A DNA stretch of 64,000 bases from Candidatus Neomicrothrix sp. UBA2983 (lineage in GTDB: Bacteria > Actinomycetota > Acidimicrobiia > Acidimicrobiales > MedAcidi-G1): positions 13,154 to 77,153 of the forward strand of contig DEAL01000019.1 of the NCBI GenBank assembly GCA_002346745.1, in the 5' to 3' direction. Shown piece after piece: positions 17,753-25,669 of this stretch; position 1 is the first letter of the stretch; each line of letters opens with the position of its first letter. Under the pieces are notes generated by a model. The model saw nothing but the letters and a program-made list of their open reading frames with translations. It was not told the origin of the DNA and made no database searches. Both the position numbers and the translations under genes were made by a program.

Positions 17753-18985
17753 TCAGCCGATCGTGAGGGGGAGGATGCGCGGCCCGCGGACCTGGCCGCC
17801 GGCCCAGGTGACCGCCTCGGGATCGGCGAGCGTGAACTCGGGGATCCGGGAGAACCAGGTCTTGAGCGACACCTCCATTTCCATGCGGGCCAGGTTGGAG
17901 CCCGCGCAGCGGTGGATGCCGGTGCCGAAGGCGACATGGCGGTTGCGCTGCCGGTCGAGGATTACCTGGTCGGCGTCCTCGAAGACCTCGGGGTCGTGGT
18001 TGGCGCCCGAGAAGTTCATGAGCACCTTGTCCCCGGGCTGGATCACCACGTCGCCGATGGCGACCTCGGCGACGGCGTCCCGGGCCATCGTCACCGGCGC
18101 GTAGAAGCGCAGGAGCTCCTCGACGGCGGTGTCCCAGAGGGCGTCGTCCGCGTCGGCCATGCGGAGGCGGTCGTCGTTGTGGCCGGCGAAGTGCCACAGT
18201 GCCGAGCCGATCGACGACCAGGTGGTGTCGATGCCGGCCACCAACTGCAGGTTGCACATGCCGATGACCATCGGGTCGGGGATCGGTTCGCCGTCGACTT
18301 CGGTCTGGACCAGCGCGGTGATGAGGTCGTCCTTGGGGTTGGCCTTCCGGTCCTCGACCTCGGCGGTGAAGAAGTTCCGGATGAGGTCCCGGTACTTGAC
18401 GCGTAGTTCGGGGTTCTGGAATCCGAGTTCGAGGACGCCGCGTACCCATTCGATGAACGTGTCGACCATCGAGTCGTCGACACCGAGCTTGCGGGCGATC
18501 AGTCGGGGCGGGATCTGCTGGGCGTACTGGACCGCCCCGTCACAGTGGCCCTCGTCGATGAAACCGTCGATGAGGTCGTTGCAGAGCTGCTCGGTCTAGG
18601 GGCGCAGCGGGTCGATGGCCTTCGGGGTGAAGTGGGGGAGCAGCGCCCGCCGGGTCCATACCTGCTCGGGCGGGTCGGCGCTGATCGGCGCGGCGGCGTT
18701 GTAGCCCTTGGCCTCGTCGTCGACGAACTCCTCGGGCAGGTTGACGACCGTCGGACCCTTGGAGGACAGGTCGGGCACGATGCGGGCCATGGCCTGCACG
18801 TCCTCGTAGCGGGTCGGCAGCCAGGAGCCGCCGTAGCGCTCGGTGTGGGCGATGGGGCAGCGGTCGCGCAGTTCGGCCCAGGCGGCGGTTGGGTCCCGGA
18901 TGTAGTCGGGGTCGAAGATGTCGTAGTCGGTGGCCAGGTCCTCGACCGGGCAGCGGTCGGTTGGTGCGTCGGCGGTGTCGGTCAT
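17753..18985 (-). pseudogene. Cytochrome P450 interrupted by one in-frame amber codon
   Basis: Read through, this is a complete bacterial class I P450 of about 410 residues. It has the N-terminal DYDIFDPDYIRDPTAAWAEL, the I-helix VAGIDTTWSSIG, the K-helix ELLRF (ExxR) and the haem loop FGTGIHRCAGSNLARMEME with the Cys ligand. A TAG at 18596-18598 (minus strand) stops it after residue 129 (PKAIDPLRP). The same frame continues with TEQLCNDLIDGFIDEG, so a single base change explains the break. The ancestral codon could have been Tyr, Gln, Glu or another one-step neighbour. It is last in an operon after an aldehyde dehydrogenase and a ferredoxin. It could be a recent pseudogene, a sequencing error, or a read-through case. 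Confidence 0.85.
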
Positions 18986-18995
18986 CTGGCCCCCT

Positions 18996-19193
18996 TCAGT
19001 CCTCGACGATCGTGATGGCGAACTCGGGGCAGTTGTCGACGATCAGCTGCGCCTTCTCCTCGAGCCCGTCGGGGACGACCCCGTCGGTGAGTTCGTAGGC
19101 GTTGCCGAAGTCGTCGACGTCGACGAGTTCGGGCGCCAGCGCGTAGCAGCGGCTGTGGCCTTCGCACTTGTCCGGATCGACGTGGATCTTCAT
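18996..19193 (-). CDS. P450-associated ferredoxin, probably [3Fe-4S]
   Basis: A 65-residue ferredoxin, MKIHVDPDKCEGHSRC... with later NCPEFAITI. The motif CxxHxxC...CP has His where a fourth cysteine would stand. This is the pattern of small ferredoxins beside P450 genes in mycobacteria and other actinobacteria, usually with a 3Fe-4S cluster. The short distance (10 bases) to the P450 start and the GGGAGA ribosome-binding site support its role as electron donor to that P450. Because the P450 is interrupted, the ferredoxin may now be without its partner unless it serves others. Confidence 0.9.
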   Translation of the reverse strand: MKIHVDPDKCEGHSRCYALAPELVDVDDFGNAYELTDGVVPDGLEEKAQLIVDNCPEFAITIVED

Positions 19194-19261
19194 CGCGGTC
19201 TCCCTGATGGTGCGGTCGGACCAGAGCACAGATTCGTGCTGCGGTCCACCGGGTCGCGTCG

Positions 19262-20689
19262 TCAGCCCAGCGGCAGGTTGATCTGCTTGGCCTCCAGGAA
19301 CTCGGCGAGGCCGTAGCGGCCTAGTTCCCGGCCGTTGCCGGACTTCTTGTAGCCCCCGAACGGGGCGTCGGTGTTGAGGAACGAGCCGTTCATGTCGACC
19401 TGGCCGGTCCGCAGCCGCTTGGCGACGGCGATCGCCCGGTCGTTGTCGGAGCTCCACACGCCGCCGGACAGGCCGTACTCGGAGTCGTTGGCGATGCGTA
19501 TGGCGTCCTCCTCGTCCTCGTAGCCGATGATGGACAGCACCGGGCCGAAGATCTCCTCCTGGGCGATCGTCATCGAGTTGTCGACGTCGGCGAACACGGT
19601 GGGCTTCACGTAGTAGCCGGCGTCCAGGCCGTCGGGCTTGCCGGTGCCGCCCGTGACGAGCGTTGCGCCCTCGTCGATGCCGGTCTGGATGTAGCCCTGG
19701 ACGCGGTCCCATTGGGCCTGGGAGACCAGCGGGCCGAGGCGGGAGCCGGCGTCGTCGGCGGGACCGACGGTGAAGCCGGCGGCGGTGGCGGCGGCCAGTT
19801 CGGCGGCCTCGTCCATGCGCTCGGCGGGCACCAGCAGCCGAGTGAGGGCGCTGCAGGTCTGGCCCGAGTTGAGGTAGGCGGCGCCGACCGCCGACGGGAT
19901 CGCCTTATCGAAGTCGGCGTCGTCGAGGACGATGTTGGCGGACTTGCCGCCCAGTTCCTGGTGGACCTTGGTGACGTTGGTGGCGGCCACCTCGGCCACC
20001 CGGGTGCCGGCCCGGGTCGAGCCGGTGAACGACACCATGTCGACGTCGGGGTGGGCGGCGATGGCCTCGCCGACGACCGGGCCCACGCCGGACACCAGGT
20101 TGAACACGCCGGCGGGGAAGCCCAACTCGTCGATGATTTCGGCGAGGACGAAGGCGTTCAGCGGCGCCACCTCGCTGGGCTTGAGCACCACGGTGCAGCC
20201 GACCGCCATGGCGGGCGCGACCTTCGCCATGATCTGGTGCAGCGGGTAGTTCCAGGGCGTGATGCAGCCGACCACGCCGACCGGTTCGCGGGTGACGAGC
20301 GAGCGGCTGATGGTCTCCTCGAAGTCGAAGTTGCGGGCGGTCTCGGGGACGCCGGCGGTGGTGGCGGCCGGCATGCCGGCCTGGATCATCGTGGAGAGCG
20401 TGGCGGGCATGCCGACCTCGCTGGAGATGAGTGCGCCGATCTCCTCGGCTCGGGCGGCCAGCCCGGCGCCCAGCTTCTCGATGAAGCCCAGTCGGTCCTC
20501 GAGCGAGCGCCCCGACCACTCGGGGAAGGCGGCCTTGGCGGCTGCGATCGCCGCGTCGACGTCTGCGGCGGTGCCGTCCGGGACCGAACCGATGACTGCT
20601 TCGTTGGACGGGTTGACGACGTCGATGCTGCCGTCTCCCGCCGACGGGGTCCATTTCCCGTTGACGTAGATCTCGTCGCGTGACTGCAT
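19262..20689 (-). CDS. NAD(P)-dependent aldehyde dehydrogenase
   Basis: A 475-residue member of the aldehyde dehydrogenase superfamily, oxidising aldehydes to acids. It has the N-terminal DEIYVNGKWTPSAG, the cofactor-binding region PWNYPLHQIMAKVAPAMAVG and KPSEVAPLNAF, the catalytic Glu in VHQELGGKSANIV, and the nucleophile Cys in NSGQTCSALTRLLVP. Near the end it has EEIFGPVLSIIGY. The frame is open to 20749, but the ATG at 20689 has GGAGAA at the right distance. It heads the operon with the ferredoxin and P450, suggesting oxidation of an aliphatic or terpenoid substrate through alcohol and aldehyde to acid. The substrate is unknown. Confidence 0.9.
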   Translation of the reverse strand: MQSRDEIYVNGKWTPSAGDGSIDVVNPSNEAVIGSVPDGTAADVDAAIAAAKAAFPEWSGRSLEDRLGFIEKLGAGLAARAEEIGALISSEVGMPATLSTMIQAGMPAATTAGVPETARNFDFEETISRSLVTREPVGVVGCITPWNYPLHQIMAKVAPAMAVGCTVVLKPSEVAPLNAFVLAEIIDELGFPAGVFNLVSGVGPVVGEAIAAHPDVDMVSFTGSTRAGTRVAEVAATNVTKVHQELGGKSANIVLDDADFDKAIPSAVGAAYLNSGQTCSALTRLLVPAERMDEAAELAAATAAGFTVGPADDAGSRLGPLVSQAQWDRVQGYIQTGIDEGATLVTGGTGKPDGLDAGYYVKPTVFADVDNSMTIAQEEIFGPVLSIIGYEDEEDAIRIANDSEYGLSGGVWSSDNDRAIAVAKRLRTGQVDMNGSFLNTDAPFGGYKKSGNGRELGRYGLAEFLEAKQINLPLG

Positions 20690-20721
20690 GGCTGGTTCTC
20701 CACCTGGGGTCGATCGTGCTC

Positions 20722-20737
20722 CGGGACGGACGTCCCG
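20722..20737. promoter_or_regulatory. Inverted repeat upstream of the aldehyde dehydrogenase operon
   Basis: CGGGAC-GGAC-GTCCCG, 33 bases before the ATG, in the divergent gap (20690-20844) with the epimerase gene. This is a plausible operator for the P450 operon. The gap also holds TACGGT (20789-20794), seven bases before a GTG-CCG-TGA triplet run of unclear meaning. Confidence 0.35.
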
Positions 20738-20844
20738 AGTCGTGATCATGCGCCATGAGCGGCTGGAGCGCCAAAGGCGGCCGGCGGCTACGGTCGACGG
20801 GGTGCCGTGACGGCGCGGCGCCGCGATCAGAGGGGGAGTCGACG

Positions 20845-21819
20845 ATGCGGGTGATGCTGACGGGGGCGACGGGTTTCATCGGCGGCCACGTGCTGCGGGC
20901 GCTGGTTGACGCCGGCCACGAGCCGCTGGCGCTGGTCCGAAGCGCGGAGAAGCTCGGGCAGTTACGGGCGCTGCACGACATCGGGGCCGAGGTCGCTCAC
21001 GTGGTCGGCGACATGACGGACGCCGAGGCGGTCGCGGCGGCCATGGAGGGCTGCGACGCCTGTATCCACACGGCGGCGTTTACGAGCCTGGACCCGGAGC
21101 AGATGCACGTGGCGCTCGAGGTGAATGCCCCGGGGGCGATCAACGTGCTGGACGCCGCTGCTGCGGCTGGCTGCGATCCGATCGTGCACCTGTCGACGAT
21201 GTCGGTGATCTTCCCGCCCAGCGGCGATGTCCTGTCCGGCGACGATCCGGTGCAGGGTGGCGGCAACCCGTACAACGCCTCGAAGGCGATCGCCGAGGAG
21301 CACGCCCGGGGCATGCAGGCCGCCGGTCAGCCGGTCCAGATCCTCTATCCGGCCGGGGTGACGGGTCCGACCGATCTGGGGCTCAACGTGCTGGCCGCCA
21401 ACCTGATCCCCACGTTGCAGAGCGAGATCATGATGAGCCTGGCCTCGGGCGGGTGGCTGCTCGTCGACGTCCGGGACCTGGCGTCGGCGATGGTCGGCCT
21501 GTTGACGCCGGGTCGTGGTCCGCAGCGTTACGTGGCTGGTGGCACGTACATGGACTGGGGGGACTTCCATGCGGTCGTCACCGAGGTGACGGGCTGCGAC
21601 CGGGCGCTGTTCCCGACGCCGCGCGATGCCCTCGAGCAGATGGTCGACGCCGAGGCCGTCGAGATCATGCTGGGCATCGTCCCCGGCGACGACGCTGGCC
21701 TGTTGGCCGACAGCGGCGTGGGTGCCTGGCGGCCGGTCGAGGAGACCCTCCACGACACGGTGTCCTGGCTCGTGGCGGGGGGCCTCCTGGCCCCCGACCG
21801 CGCCCCCAACTGCGCCTGA
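20845..21819 (+). CDS. NAD-dependent epimerase/dehydratase family protein (extended SDR)
   Basis: A 324-residue Rossmann protein. The NAD-binding motif is GATGFIGGHVLRAL at the N terminus, with VVGDMTDAEAV, a Ser in HLSTMSV and the catalytic YxxxK in NPYNASKAIAEEH. The family includes dihydroflavonol-reductase-like and sterol-dehydrogenase-like enzymes; the substrate is not evident. The ATG at 20845 has GAGGGGGAG before it, and the frame extends upstream without further homology. It is divergent from the P450 operon and could act on the same substrates. Confidence 0.85.
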   Translation: MRVMLTGATGFIGGHVLRALVDAGHEPLALVRSAEKLGQLRALHDIGAEVAHVVGDMTDAEAVAAAMEGCDACIHTAAFTSLDPEQMHVALEVNAPGAINVLDAAAAAGCDPIVHLSTMSVIFPPSGDVLSGDDPVQGGGNPYNASKAIAEEHARGMQAAGQPVQILYPAGVTGPTDLGLNVLAANLIPTLQSEIMMSLASGGWLLVDVRDLASAMVGLLTPGRGPQRYVAGGTYMDWGDFHAVVTEVTGCDRALFPTPRDALEQMVDAEAVEIMLGIVPGDDAGLLADSGVGAWRPVEETLHDTVSWLVAGGLLAPDRAPNCA

Positions 21820-21843
21820 CCCTCCCGCGACCTCGTCACGAGG

Positions 21844-23553
21844 TCAGGTGTCGAGGATGGTCACCGTGCCGGTGTCGCCGTTGACCTTCACCTGGGCCCC
21901 GTCGGGGATGCGCGTCGTCGCACCGGTCGCCGACACCACGCACGGGATGCCGAGTTCGCGGCTGACGATGACGGCGTGGCTCATGGTGCCGCCCACGTCG
22001 ACGATCACGCCGGCCGCCGGGACGAACAGCGGCGTCCACGACGGGTCGGTGATGGGTGCCACGAGGATGTCGCCGGGCTCGAGGGCGCCGGGGTCCGACG
22101 GGTCGGTGACGATCCGGGCCCGTCCGGTCGCCGTGCCGGCGCTGCCGCCCATGCCCTGAACGACCTTCCGGGTCGACAGCGGGACCTCGCCGCCCTGCCA
22201 CGCCTCGGGGCCGGGCACCTCGCCGTCGAACCAGTAGGGCGGCGTGAGGTCGAACAACCCGAGGTAGGTGGCCTCCCGCTCGGCCGCCTCGCCTGCCAGG
22301 CCACCGGCGATGGCCGACTCGAGTTCGGCGTCACGCAGCATGAACACCTGTCCGGCATCGGCCAGGCGCCCATCGGTGGCGAGGCGGCGTCCCAGTTCGA
22401 GGGCGGCCAGGCGGGCCTCATGGATCACCTTCACGATCGTGGCCTTGGCCTGCTCGCGGGCCGGGATGAACACGCTGCTGGCGGTGTTGGCGATCTCGAG
22501 GGTGCCGGCCTGCTCCTCGCTGCCGGCGACCATGCCCCGCAACTCCTCGAGGGCCTCGCCGGCCCTCGCTGCGGCCGCCTCGTGGCGGGCACGCGGGTCC
22601 CCGTCGTCGCCGGCCAGGCGCATCCGGTCGATCAGCGCGAGCACCAGCTCGGGGTGGGTGCCCCAGGCGGGTGAGCGCAACTCCCACTCGTTGGGACCGC
22701 GGCTGCCGTGCGCCAGCAGCAGGTCGTCGAGTCCGGCGAAGAACCCGGCAGCGGCATCGCCGAGTCCGACCAGCCGGTCGTGGAGTCCGTCGACGCCGGC
22801 CTCGAAGGCAGCGGTCAACTCGGCGGAGGCGGTCACCTGCCGGCTGAGGTCCCACATGGCGAAGCTGGGGGCGGCTGACGCCACGCCACCGAGCCCGCCG
22901 GCGATCCGCAGGTCGTAGCCGGGCTTGCCGAGGCCGAGGGCCAGCGCCGTGATAGCGCCCATGGTGACCGAGGCGGCTGCGCTGACTTCGCCGTGGAGGG
23001 CGAACACCCGGGCGAAGACGGGCGGCATCTCGCGCATTCGGGCCACCAGGTCGGCCTCGCTGCACAACCCGAGGTCGGGACGGGCGGCCACGAGGGCGTC
23101 GACGGCGGCGACCTGCTCGTCGAGGGCGGGGAATTCGGTGGCGGTCATCCACGAGAACATCAGGCCGTCGACACGGGCGGTGATCTCGGGGTCGTCGTCC
23201 TTGGGGCGGGGCTGGTAGGGCGGCAGCACCGACTGGGAGCCGAAGAAGCCCATGTCGACCATCTCGGGGGTCATGCCCGAGGAGCGGGCGCCCATCAGGC
23301 GGGCGATGCTCAGGTTCAGGTACATGTAGCCGCCGAAGATCTCGAACATGACCTTGTGCCCGTCGTCGACCTCGTCGAGGTCGATCGTGAAGCGGGACAT
23401 GAAGTCCCGCATGCCGACGTCACCGGCGCCATGCCAGGTGTGGTCGGCGGTCAGTGGCGAGACGGGGTCGGGGAACACCTCACCGACGTTGCCCCGCGTG
23501 TAGATCGGGAACGTCGGCGACGGCTCATCGTCCATGAACCAGCCCACGGTCAT
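21844..23553 (-). CDS. PEP-utilising-enzyme mobile-domain protein without an ATP-grasp domain
   Basis: A 569-residue protein. The C-terminal 90 residues are the swivelling phosphohistidine domain of PEP synthase/PPDK/rifampin phosphotransferase: VDVGGTMSHAVIVSRELGIPCVVS, with the phosphorylatable His in the TMSHA loop. The preceding 450 residues resemble the substrate-binding part of rifampin-phosphotransferase-like proteins (FPDPVSPLTADHTW..., VMFEIFGGYMYLNLS). No ATP-grasp domain is present, so it cannot charge the His by the usual ATP route on its own. A partner kinase or a non-catalytic role is implied. TAGGAT (minus strand) and an AGGGGG site support the ATG at 23553. Confidence 0.8.
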   Translation of the reverse strand: MTVGWFMDDEPSPTFPIYTRGNVGEVFPDPVSPLTADHTWHGAGDVGMRDFMSRFTIDLDEVDDGHKVMFEIFGGYMYLNLSIARLMGARSSGMTPEMVDMGFFGSQSVLPPYQPRPKDDDPEITARVDGLMFSWMTATEFPALDEQVAAVDALVAARPDLGLCSEADLVARMREMPPVFARVFALHGEVSAAASVTMGAITALALGLGKPGYDLRIAGGLGGVASAAPSFAMWDLSRQVTASAELTAAFEAGVDGLHDRLVGLGDAAAGFFAGLDDLLLAHGSRGPNEWELRSPAWGTHPELVLALIDRMRLAGDDGDPRARHEAAAARAGEALEELRGMVAGSEEQAGTLEIANTASSVFIPAREQAKATIVKVIHEARLAALELGRRLATDGRLADAGQVFMLRDAELESAIAGGLAGEAAEREATYLGLFDLTPPYWFDGEVPGPEAWQGGEVPLSTRKVVQGMGGSAGTATGRARIVTDPSDPGALEPGDILVAPITDPSWTPLFVPAAGVIVDVGGTMSHAVIVSRELGIPCVVSATGATTRIPDGAQVKVNGDTGTVTILDT

Positions 23554-23627
23554 GATGTCGCCCCCTTGCTCGTGGCTCGAGAGGCATCCTACGGCAGTCC
23601 CGACGCCGGGTCGGAGGCGGCCGCCGC

Positions 23628-24446
23628 TCAGGCCAGCATCGACCCCAGGAAGGCGGCGAAGCGTGCATCGTCGATGCCGAGGCCGTTTCGCCGGAACGCC
23701 TCCCACGAGCCCCACTCCTCGTCGACGGTGGCGTAGGCGGCCTCGAGGTACTCGGCGTGGCACCACATCATCGCCCGGCTGTTCGCCATCTGGTCGTCGG
23801 GGACGTCGTCGGGGTCGACGCCGAGCCGTTCGGCGATCCGGAGCCGGTGGATGTCCTCGCGTTCCTGGAGCCAGGGGCGGCGCAGGTCGTTGCTGAGGAG
23901 GTAGTCGTCGATGGCGACCTCCGCCGGCACGCCGAGCAGCCGCAGCAGCACGCCGCCGACGAACCCGGTGCGGTCCTTGCCGGCGGTGCAGTTGAACAAC
24001 AGGGGGTGGCGGTCGGGGTCGGTGGCCAGGTCGAACACCAGCCGGTAGCGGTCGAGGCGGGTGCGGACGCTGTTGCGGAAGTACTCGGTGATCAGGTCGG
24101 GTCCGGGTATGGCGTCGGGGTCGTGCTCCATCAGGTTGGCGAGCACGACGAACTCGTTGTCGTCGGCCGAGACCGAGACGTGCACGACCTCGGTACCGGG
24201 CAGGTCGGGGTGCGGCCGCTGCTCGATCTCGTCGGGCCGGCGCAGGTCGATGATCGTGCGCAGGCCCACTGACTCGACGGTGGCGAGCGAGGGTCCGTCG
24301 AGGTCGCACAGGTAGCCGCCCCGGAACAACCGCCCGGTGCGGACGGTGCGCCCGTCGGTGGTGGGAAGGCCGCCGAGGTCGCGAAGGTTGGCGGCGGCGA
24401 GCAGCACCCGTCCGTCGGGGAGCAGGTTGCGGGGGGATTGTCCCAT
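23628..24446 (-). CDS. Tyrosine/lipid phosphatase of the CX5R family
   Basis: A 272-residue phosphatase (Tyr-phosphatase-3/MptpB type). The active-site loop is NCTAGKDRTG, that is the HCxxGKDRTG pattern with Asn for His. It also has AAANLRDLGGLPTTDGRTVRTGRLFRGG near the N terminus, typical of this group, and a general-acid region about residue 60-75 (IDLRRPDEIEQRP). Family members dephosphorylate phosphotyrosine or phosphoinositides, and some are secreted; no signal peptide is seen here. An ATG 21 bases further upstream exists. The ATG at 24446 is preferred because TACGTT (24455-24460, minus strand) lies eight bases before it. Confidence 0.87.
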   Translation of the reverse strand: MGQSPRNLLPDGRVLLAAANLRDLGGLPTTDGRTVRTGRLFRGGYLCDLDGPSLATVESVGLRTIIDLRRPDEIEQRPHPDLPGTEVVHVSVSADDNEFVVLANLMEHDPDAIPGPDLITEYFRNSVRTRLDRYRLVFDLATDPDRHPLLFNCTAGKDRTGFVGGVLLRLLGVPAEVAIDDYLLSNDLRRPWLQEREDIHRLRIAERLGVDPDDVPDDQMANSRAMMWCHAEYLEAAYATVDEEWGSWEAFRRNGLGIDDARFAAFLGSMLA

Positions 24447-24454
24447 GGCGACCG

Positions 24455-24460
24455 AACGTA
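24455..24460 (-). promoter_or_regulatory. Probable -10 element of the tyrosine phosphatase gene (leaderless)
   Basis: TACGTT on the minus strand, eight bases before the ATG at 24446. Confidence 0.45.
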
Positions 24461-24515
24461 GCGGCACGGTCGGAACGCGGCGAAGCCCGCCCCTCGGGGC
24501 TGGCTCCGGTTCCGG

Positions 24516-24588
24516 TGGTCGGGCCCGGCGTCGATCCGGGGACCTTCCGCTTTTCAGGCGGACGCTCTGCCAACTGAGCTACCCGACC
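24516..24588 (-). tRNA. tRNA-Phe (GAA)
   Basis: A full cloverleaf reads on the minus strand. The 7-base acceptor stem is GGTCGGG/CCCGACC, the D arm is GCTCAGTTGGCAGAGC, the anticodon loop is CTGAAAA (anticodon GAA), the T arm contains GGATCGACGCC, and the discriminator is A. CCA is not encoded (CCG follows). It is the last of three tRNA genes transcribed leftward. Confidence 0.95.
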
Positions 24589-24618
24589 GTGCACCTCCCG
24601 CCCGGGGGCGGGGGACGG

Positions 24619-24696
24619 TGGCGGTCCTGACGGGATTTGAACCCGCGACCTCCGGCTTGACAGGCCGGCGTGCACTCCAAACTGCACCACAGGACC
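24619..24696 (-). tRNA. tRNA-Asp (GTC)
   Basis: On the minus strand the acceptor stem is GGTCCTG/CAGGACC, the anticodon stem GCCGGC/GCCGGA region carries loop CTGTCAA (anticodon GTC), the T loop is GTTCAAATC, and the discriminator is G followed by an encoded CCA. It is the middle gene of the Glu-Asp-Phe cluster, an order common in actinobacteria. Confidence 0.95.
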
Positions 24697-24742
24697 CCGA
24701 GCGGGCGACCGGGTTTCCGGGGAAGTTCCGGCCGTCCGTTCT

Positions 24743-24818
24743 TGGCACCCCCAACGGGATTCGAACCCGTGTTACCGGCGTGAAAGGCCGGCGTCCTAGG
24801 CCGCTGGACGATGGGGGC
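24743..24818 (-). tRNA. tRNA-Glu (TTC)
   Basis: On the minus strand the acceptor stem is GCCCCCA/TGGGGGT with a terminal G-T pair. The anticodon loop is CTTTCAC (anticodon TTC), the T loop is GTTCGAATC, and the discriminator is G with CCA encoded. It is the first gene of the cluster, 69 bases after the DUF2017 gene on the same strand. Confidence 0.95.
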
Positions 24819-24887
24819 TCGGACCTCGCGAGGGCGGCGCCACGATAGCAAGGGGTCGCGTGAAAGCGGCCCGGAGCGGCCGCCCGT

Positions 24888-25364
24888 TCACCCTACCAGG
24901 AAGCCAGTCGACGCCTCGACCGCCTCCTCGAGCAGCAGGCCCAGCCACAGCAGCAGCGACCGTTCGGCCACGTCGGGCGCCTCGGGGTCGAACTCGTCCT
25001 CCTCGGAGATGTCGAGTCGGGTGCCGAGGACCAGCCGCAGCGAGTTGAGGACGACCATCCACTGTTCGAGTTCGGCCGGTTCGAGGGTGTCGTTGCCGCA
25101 GGTGTCGCCGACCACCTCGACGGCGTCGAGTCGGTGGCGGAGCAGGTCGTCGTGGACGAGGGCCGCGTAGTCGGCGTCACGGTCAGGGTCGTCGGGGTAG
25201 GCGGCCGGGTAGAGGCGGCGCAGGCCGGGGTCGTCGTCGGCGGCCAGCAGGGTCCGCAACTGTCCGGCCAGGCGGCCGACGAGGTCGCGCTCCTCCTCGC
25301 CGAGGCGGACCTCGACGAGGTCGCCGGAGCGGGCGAAGGCGACCTGGCGGCGACGGCGGACCAC
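24888..25364 (-). CDS. DUF2017 family protein
   Basis: A 158-residue soluble, acidic helical protein, MVRRRRQVAFARSGDLVEV... with LEPAELEQWMVVLNSLRLVLGTRLDI in the C-terminal half. DUF2017 proteins are found in actinobacteria directly after clpS, as here (two bases between the genes). Their function is unknown; the link to ClpS suggests a role near N-degron recognition or Clp proteolysis, which is inference. It is the last gene of the ctaA-clpS-DUF2017 operon. Confidence 0.85.
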   Translation of the reverse strand: MVRRRRQVAFARSGDLVEVRLGEEERDLVGRLAGQLRTLLAADDDPGLRRLYPAAYPDDPDRDADYAALVHDDLLRHRLDAVEVVGDTCGNDTLEPAELEQWMVVLNSLRLVLGTRLDISEEDEFDPEAPDVAERSLLLWLGLLLEEAVEASTGFLVG

Positions 25365-25366
25365 GG

Positions 25367-25669
25367 TCAGTCGTCCTGCTGCATCGTGGCCCAGAGGCCG
25401 TGCTCGTGGAGGCGGAAGACGTCCATCTCGGCCTTCTCGCGGGTGCCGGAGGAGACGACCGCCCGGCCCTTGTGGTGGACGTCGAGCATCAGCTGCTCCG
25501 CCTTGTGGCGGCTGTAGCCGAACAACTTCTGGAACACCCAGGCCACGTACGACATGAGGTTGATGGGGTCGTTCCAGACGAGGACGATCCAGGGCCGGTC
25601 GGTGTCGGCGTCCTCGCCGATGTCGCCCCGGACCTCCTCGCCGACGTCGGGGAGTGCCGCCCGAGTCAC
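25367..25669 (-). CDS. clpS: ATP-dependent Clp protease adaptor ClpS
   Basis: ClpS, 100 residues, binds N-degron substrates and passes them to ClpA/ClpC-ClpP. The core motif is VLVWNDPINLMSYVAWVFQKLFGYS, with the Asp-Pro loop that forms the N-degron pocket, followed by MLDVHHKGRAVVSSGTREKAE. A GTG start overlaps the ctaA stop (GTGA). Both the pocket and the Clp-binding helix are intact. Confidence 0.93.
   Translation of the reverse strand: MTRAALPDVGEEVRGDIGEDADTDRPWIVLVWNDPINLMSYVAWVFQKLFGYSRHKAEQLMLDVHHKGRAVVSSGTREKAEMDVFRLHEHGLWATMQQDD

Noticed and set aside
18596..18598. Amber codon in the P450 as a pyrrolysine site, given an MttB-family gene in the window
   Set aside because: The MttB-family gene itself has no internal amber codon, no pyl genes are seen, and the P450 site is not a catalytic position. 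A simple nonsense change is more likely.
20789..20810. TACGGT, seven bases, then GTG-CCG-TGA as a two-codon leader before the epimerase
   Set aside because: It is too short to judge and does not overlap the true start at 20845, which has a strong ribosome-binding site.
24484..24501. AGCCC/GGGCT repeat after the tRNA-Phe gene as a terminator
   Set aside because: The stem is only five bases with an eight-base loop and no T-run follows, so it is too weak to call.
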